From the NCBI GenBank assembly GCA_963699825.1, contig CAVOVI010000013.1, forward strand, positions 62,001 to 126,000: 64,000 bases of DNA, read 5' to 3'. The notes beneath the pieces are model-generated. The model did no database searches and was not told where the DNA came from. It worked only from the letters and a program-made list of their open reading frames with translations. Positions within the stretch are counted from its first letter, which is position 1; each line of letters begins with the position of its first letter. Shown piece by piece: positions 61,224 through 64,000 of the stretch. Made by a program: the position numbers and the translations under genes. The DNA is from SPDF01 sp963699825. GTDB lineage: Bacteria > Gemmatimonadota > Gemmatimonadetes > Gemmatimonadales > GWC2-71-9.

Positions 61224-62122
61224 GTTCGGCGGCGTTGGAACGCAGCTACGCCGAGGCCGAGCGGGTGACCGCTCACTGGGCCAAGAGCTTCTACTTTGCG
61301 AGCCGCTTCGTGCCGCCGGCGAAGCGGCGCTCCATCTTCGCGCTGTACGACTACTGCCGCTACGCCGACAACCTCGTCGACCTCCGCGGGGAGCGCCCGG
61401 TCGCGGAGGTCCGCGAGCAGCTCGCCCTCCTCGCCGCGACCGTGCGTGCGCTGCACGCGGGCGCTGAGCCGGACCATCCGCGATGGCTTGCCTTCGCCGA
61501 CACACTGCGGCGGCACCCCATTCCCCTCCGCCCGCTGCTCGAACTGCTCGATGGCGTCGCCACCGACCTTGATCCGGTGGAAATGCGGTCGTTCGCGGAA
61601 CTGGAACGCTACTCCTACCAGGTGGCGGGGGTGGTGGGCCTCATGCTCGGCCCGGTGCTCGGCGCGGAGCGCGCCGGCTTCGATGCATACGGCGTCCGGC
61701 TCGGCATCGCGATGCAGTTGACCAACGTGCTCCGCGACGTCGGTGAGGATCTCACCGAGGGGCGGGTGTATCTGCCGGCGGACGAACTCGCGGCATTCGG
61801 GCTCAGCCGGGCGGCACTCGAGCGCCGGGTCGTGACGCCGGAGTTTCGGCGCTTCATGGCGTTCCAGGTGCGGCGTGCGCGGCAGCACTTCGCCGCCGGC
61901 GATGCGGTGGTGGATCTCTTCCCCCAGGACGGTTCCCGGATGACGGTGCGCCTGATGCAGCGGACCTACGCGGGCATCCTCGACGCGATCGAGCGCCACG
62001 ACTACGACGTCTTCCGGCTCCGCGCGCACGTGTCGTCCCCCCGCAAGCTTGCCATCCTCGGGCGCGCGCTCTGGCAGGAGTACGCGCCGCTCGTGACCCT
62101 TCCGAGGGAGCAGTCCGCCTGA
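61220..62122 (+). CDS. crtB: Phytoene synthase
   Basis: 300 residues from GTG 61220. The first aspartate motif is YCRYADNLVDLRGE (Asp50 and Asp54), the second NVLRDVGEDLTEGRVYLP (Asp173 and Asp177). The SxSFYFASRF-type segment (KSFYFASRFVPPAKRR) is conserved. It condenses two geranylgeranyl diphosphates to phytoene, the first committed step of C40 carotenoids. It is translationally coupled to crtI. Confidence 0.96.
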   Translation: MSSAALERSYAEAERVTAHWAKSFYFASRFVPPAKRRSIFALYDYCRYADNLVDLRGERPVAEVREQLALLAATVRALHAGAEPDHPRWLAFADTLRRHPIPLRPLLELLDGVATDLDPVEMRSFAELERYSYQVAGVVGLMLGPVLGAERAGFDAYGVRLGIAMQLTNVLRDVGEDLTEGRVYLPADELAAFGLSRAALERRVVTPEFRRFMAFQVRRARQHFAAGDAVVDLFPQDGSRMTVRLMQRTYAGILDAIERHDYDVFRLRAHVSSPRKLAILGRALWQEYAPLVTLPREQSA

Positions 62123-62130
62123 GCAAAGCG

Positions 62131-62892
62131 ATGCGACCGACCATCCCGCCGCACCGGTGGGTCGCGGCCGGTTTCGAGCGGTACCTCCGGCGGCTCGCGA
62201 GCCGGCACTTCGCCGCGGTGCACCTGCATTCCCCGGCCGCGCCGCCAGCCTGGCTTGGCGAGGGGCCCACGATCTTCGTGGCCAATCACACGAACTGGTG
62301 GGACGGATTCCTGGCCTACCTGGTTGGCCGGGAGCTCGGGACCACCTTCTACGTGCTGATGGAAGCACAGCACCTCGCCAGGTACCGGTTCTTCCTTCGC
62401 GTCGGCGCCCTCCCGCTCGACCGGGCCTCGGCGTCGCGGGCCTACGCCGACCTGGAACGCGCGCGTGAGGCAATGATGCCGGGGGCGGGGTTGTGGGTCT
62501 TCCCGCAGGGGGCGCGGCGGTCTGCTGCCGAGCCACTTGAGGCCCTTGAGGCAGGAGCGGCGCAGCTGGCCCTGCGCGCGGACGCGCCGGTCCGGATTTG
62601 TCCCGTGGGATTCCGGTACGGGTACATCGGGGAACATCTCCCGGAAGCGTTCGCCTGGGTGGGGAGCAGTTGGACGGTCCAGCCAGGCGCTGGCGATCGG
62701 CGCGCGCTGACGCGGGAGATCGGTGCACGGATTACCGAGGCCCTTGCCGATCTGGATGCGTCACGCGACCGCGAGGAGCTGGGGGCGTTTCGGACTCTGG
62801 TGCCGGGCGCTCGCTCGTTGAACAAGCGGCTCGACCGGATTCGGCACCGCCTTGGATGGCTGGATGGGCCCTATGAGGAACGCAATGGTTGA
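62131..62892 (+). CDS. PlsC-type acyltransferase in the carotenoid cluster
   Basis: 253 residues. The acyltransferase signature is VANHTNWWDGF (H53-x4-D58) with GLWVFPQGARRS as motif III. There is no membrane helix beyond a hydrophobic start region, so it is peripheral. PlsC-type enzymes acylate lysophosphatidic acid, but members located in carotenoid operons acylate glycosylated carotenoids. The position directly after crtB suggests the latter, which is inference. It overlaps the next gene by 8 bases. Confidence 0.85.
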   Translation: MRPTIPPHRWVAAGFERYLRRLASRHFAAVHLHSPAAPPAWLGEGPTIFVANHTNWWDGFLAYLVGRELGTTFYVLMEAQHLARYRFFLRVGALPLDRASASRAYADLERAREAMMPGAGLWVFPQGARRSAAEPLEALEAGAAQLALRADAPVRICPVGFRYGYIGEHLPEAFAWVGSSWTVQPGAGDRRALTREIGARITEALADLDASRDREELGAFRTLVPGARSLNKRLDRIRHRLGWLDGPYEERNG

Positions 62893-63331
62893 TCTCGGAA
62901 CCTGGCGGGCGATGCATGTGCTCGGCGCCGTGCTGCTTGTCGGCAACGTGACGGTGACGGGGTTCTGGGCTGCCTTCCTCTATGCTCAGCGCGCGGCGCT
63001 GCCATTTCGGCCGGTGGCGCGGGCCATTCTCTGGACCGACCTGCTTTTCACGGTTGGAGGGGCGAGCCTGCTCACCTTCTCCGGGATTCAGATGATCCTC
63101 GCCACGGGGATCCCCTTTTGGGGCACGCCGTGGCTGGTGAAGGGGGTCGCGTCGCTGGCGGTGGCGACCTTGCTCTGGCTCGTCATCCTCGTTCCGGATC
63201 AATTCCGCCTCGAGCGGCTGTCTCCCACCGACTCGGCGGGGCTCCGGCGCGTCTTTCTCCGCTGGAGCATCGTCGGCTGGGTCTCCACCGCGATTCTCCT
63301 GAACGGGCTCTGGGTCATGGTCCGCAAGTAG
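62885..63331 (+). CDS. DUF2269-type integral membrane protein
   Basis: 148 residues from ATG 62885, with four hydrophobic helices: WRAMHVLGAVLLVGNVTVTG, ILWTDLLFTVGGASLLTFSG, WLVKGVASLAVATLLWLVIL and SIVGWVSTAILLNGLWVMV. The conserved features are the histidine near the start and GTPWLVKG, as in DUF2269 predicted membrane proteins. Function unknown. It ends the carotenoid operon by an 8-base overlap with the acyltransferase gene. Confidence 0.82.
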   Translation: MVDLGTWRAMHVLGAVLLVGNVTVTGFWAAFLYAQRAALPFRPVARAILWTDLLFTVGGASLLTFSGIQMILATGIPFWGTPWLVKGVASLAVATLLWLVILVPDQFRLERLSPTDSAGLRRVFLRWSIVGWVSTAILLNGLWVMVRK

Positions 63332-63491
63332 CTCAAAATGGGTGGGCCCCACGCGAGTCTTTGGACGATAAAGTGTTCTGGGTCAAGGCGTTAGACAGTA
63401 TGAAGCCGACTGGCAGCGAGTGGCGTCCTGGCAGCGCGAGAAGGCTGGGGCTGTCGTGGAGAGGTCCCGCATGGTAGTTTTAAGGGTTGAA

Positions 63492-63527
63492 TTGACAACG
63501 CATTAGGCGGCCCGGATGGTCCGGACC
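63492..63527 (+). promoter_or_regulatory. TTGACA and palindrome upstream of the HNH gene
   Basis: A perfect -35 hexamer TTGACA (63492-63497) lies 20 bases before the 10-bp perfect palindrome GGTCCGGACC (63518-63527), where the -10 would be expected. The palindrome could be an operator over the promoter. The rest of the 220-base gap (63332-63552) is lower in GC and contains nothing else recognised. Confidence 0.35.
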
Positions 63528-63552
63528 GTGTACGATACTTCAGGCAGGGTTT

Positions 63553-63957
63553 GTGGCACGAACATCCAGACGACGCAGTAACACCAGCTCGAACGCCGCG
63601 GCAATCGCGGCTCCTTCCTTCCGCCGGTCCGCCGGCCGTTCCTACTCCGGTCATCGTGAGTGGCTCCTCGCCGAACACGGCTCGATCTGCGCCTATTGCG
63701 GCATCGAGACGGCGCCCGAGGCCATTACGCTCGACCATGTCCGGCCGCGCCGCGGTCAGGACGCCTACGACCGCCCCGACAACCTGGTCCTCGCCTGCCG
63801 CGATTGTAACGCGGCCAAGGCGGACACTCCCCTCGTCGCGTTCCTCATGCAGAAGCGCTCGCGAGGCGTATTCCTCCTTCACTACGGCGAGCATCTGTCG
63901 GAGCCGCTGAAGGAACTGGCGCGCAAGGCGTCGGAGAGGCCGATTCTTCCGGCCTGA
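63553..63957 (+). CDS. HNH endonuclease
   Basis: 134 residues from GTG 63553. A serine/arginine-rich N-terminus precedes the HNH fold: CAYCGIETAPEAITLDHVRP, then DNLVLACRDCNAAKADTP. Four cysteines bind the structural zinc, and DHVRP holds the catalytic histidine. Such small HNH proteins cut DNA or act with phage or repair systems; a stand-alone role is usual. A short disordered tail follows. No restriction methylase is nearby. Confidence 0.88.
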   Translation: MARTSRRRSNTSSNAAAIAAPSFRRSAGRSYSGHREWLLAEHGSICAYCGIETAPEAITLDHVRPRRGQDAYDRPDNLVLACRDCNAAKADTPLVAFLMQKRSRGVFLLHYGEHLSEPLKELARKASERPILPA

Positions 63958-64000
63958 CGGCTGGAGGCGCGGCCGGGGGGCAGGTAGGCGGAGTAAGCGA

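Overview
The window is GC-rich, gene-dense DNA from a Gram-negative bacterium. Diderm markers are an Omp85-type surface antigen, a TolC/RND/adaptor efflux set, lipoprotein signals and a methyl-accepting chemotaxis protein. The mix of a futalosine-pathway menaquinone enzyme (MqnD), CarH-controlled carotenoid genes, many HEAT/TPR proteins, a eukaryote-like Ser/Thr kinase with TPRs, DUF2950/DUF3300 proteins and very high G+C suggests a Gemmatimonadota-like organism. That placement is inference; there is no rRNA in the window.

Layout. 1-2.7 kb: end of a polyamine ABC importer (potC, potD) coupled to a HEAT-repeat gene. 2.8-11.3 kb: a secreted protein, a 54-residue membrane protein and an RND efflux operon (pump, TolC, adaptor, HEWQH putative metallopeptidase). 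11.4-15.1 kb: Bcp peroxiredoxin, TolB-like propeller lipoprotein, signal peptidase I with two small genes, and a protein with a histone-H1-like tail. 15.1-19.4 kb (minus): MCP with a coupled substrate-binding lipoprotein, a secreted protein, a cold-shock protein and a DNA-alkyl repair protein. 19.5-22.8 kb: an Ig-like/LVIVD protein and two genes with several frame breaks. 22.75-23.3 kb: non-coding stretch with a DnaA-box-like cluster. 23.3-28.2 kb: HD/OB-fold nuclease-like protein, REC-Fis protein, orphan pseudopilin, response regulator, MerR regulator, LemA and an M48 peptidase. 28.2-35.7 kb (minus): a signalling and exopolysaccharide-like block of HD-GYP regulator, CheY-like regulator, 1131-residue HEAT membrane protein, processive GT2 synthase and a REC-DHp protein; the last four genes overlap end to start. 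35.7-42.4 kb: MqnD, a broken zinc-ribbon/TPR gene, an Omp85 protein, and an MBL / DUF6265 / heme-type membrane protein operon.

At 42.5 kb a tRNA-Cys borders a block (multicopper oxidase with permuted copper motifs, Ser/Thr kinase, aromatic amino-acid decarboxylase-like protein) that has near-identical hairpins at both ends. Next come DUF2950 and DUF3300 genes, GluQ-type synthetase, two tandem dicarboxylate/glutamate symporters, transaldolase and transketolase. The window ends with carH-crtI-crtB-acyltransferase-DUF2269 (light-controlled carotenoid synthesis) and an HNH endonuclease.

A strong overall feature is the number of single-base frame breaks in otherwise well-conserved genes (at least fifteen). 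The simplest reading is uncorrected indels in a long-read or metagenomic assembly rather than true decay. They cluster at 21.1-22.5 kb.
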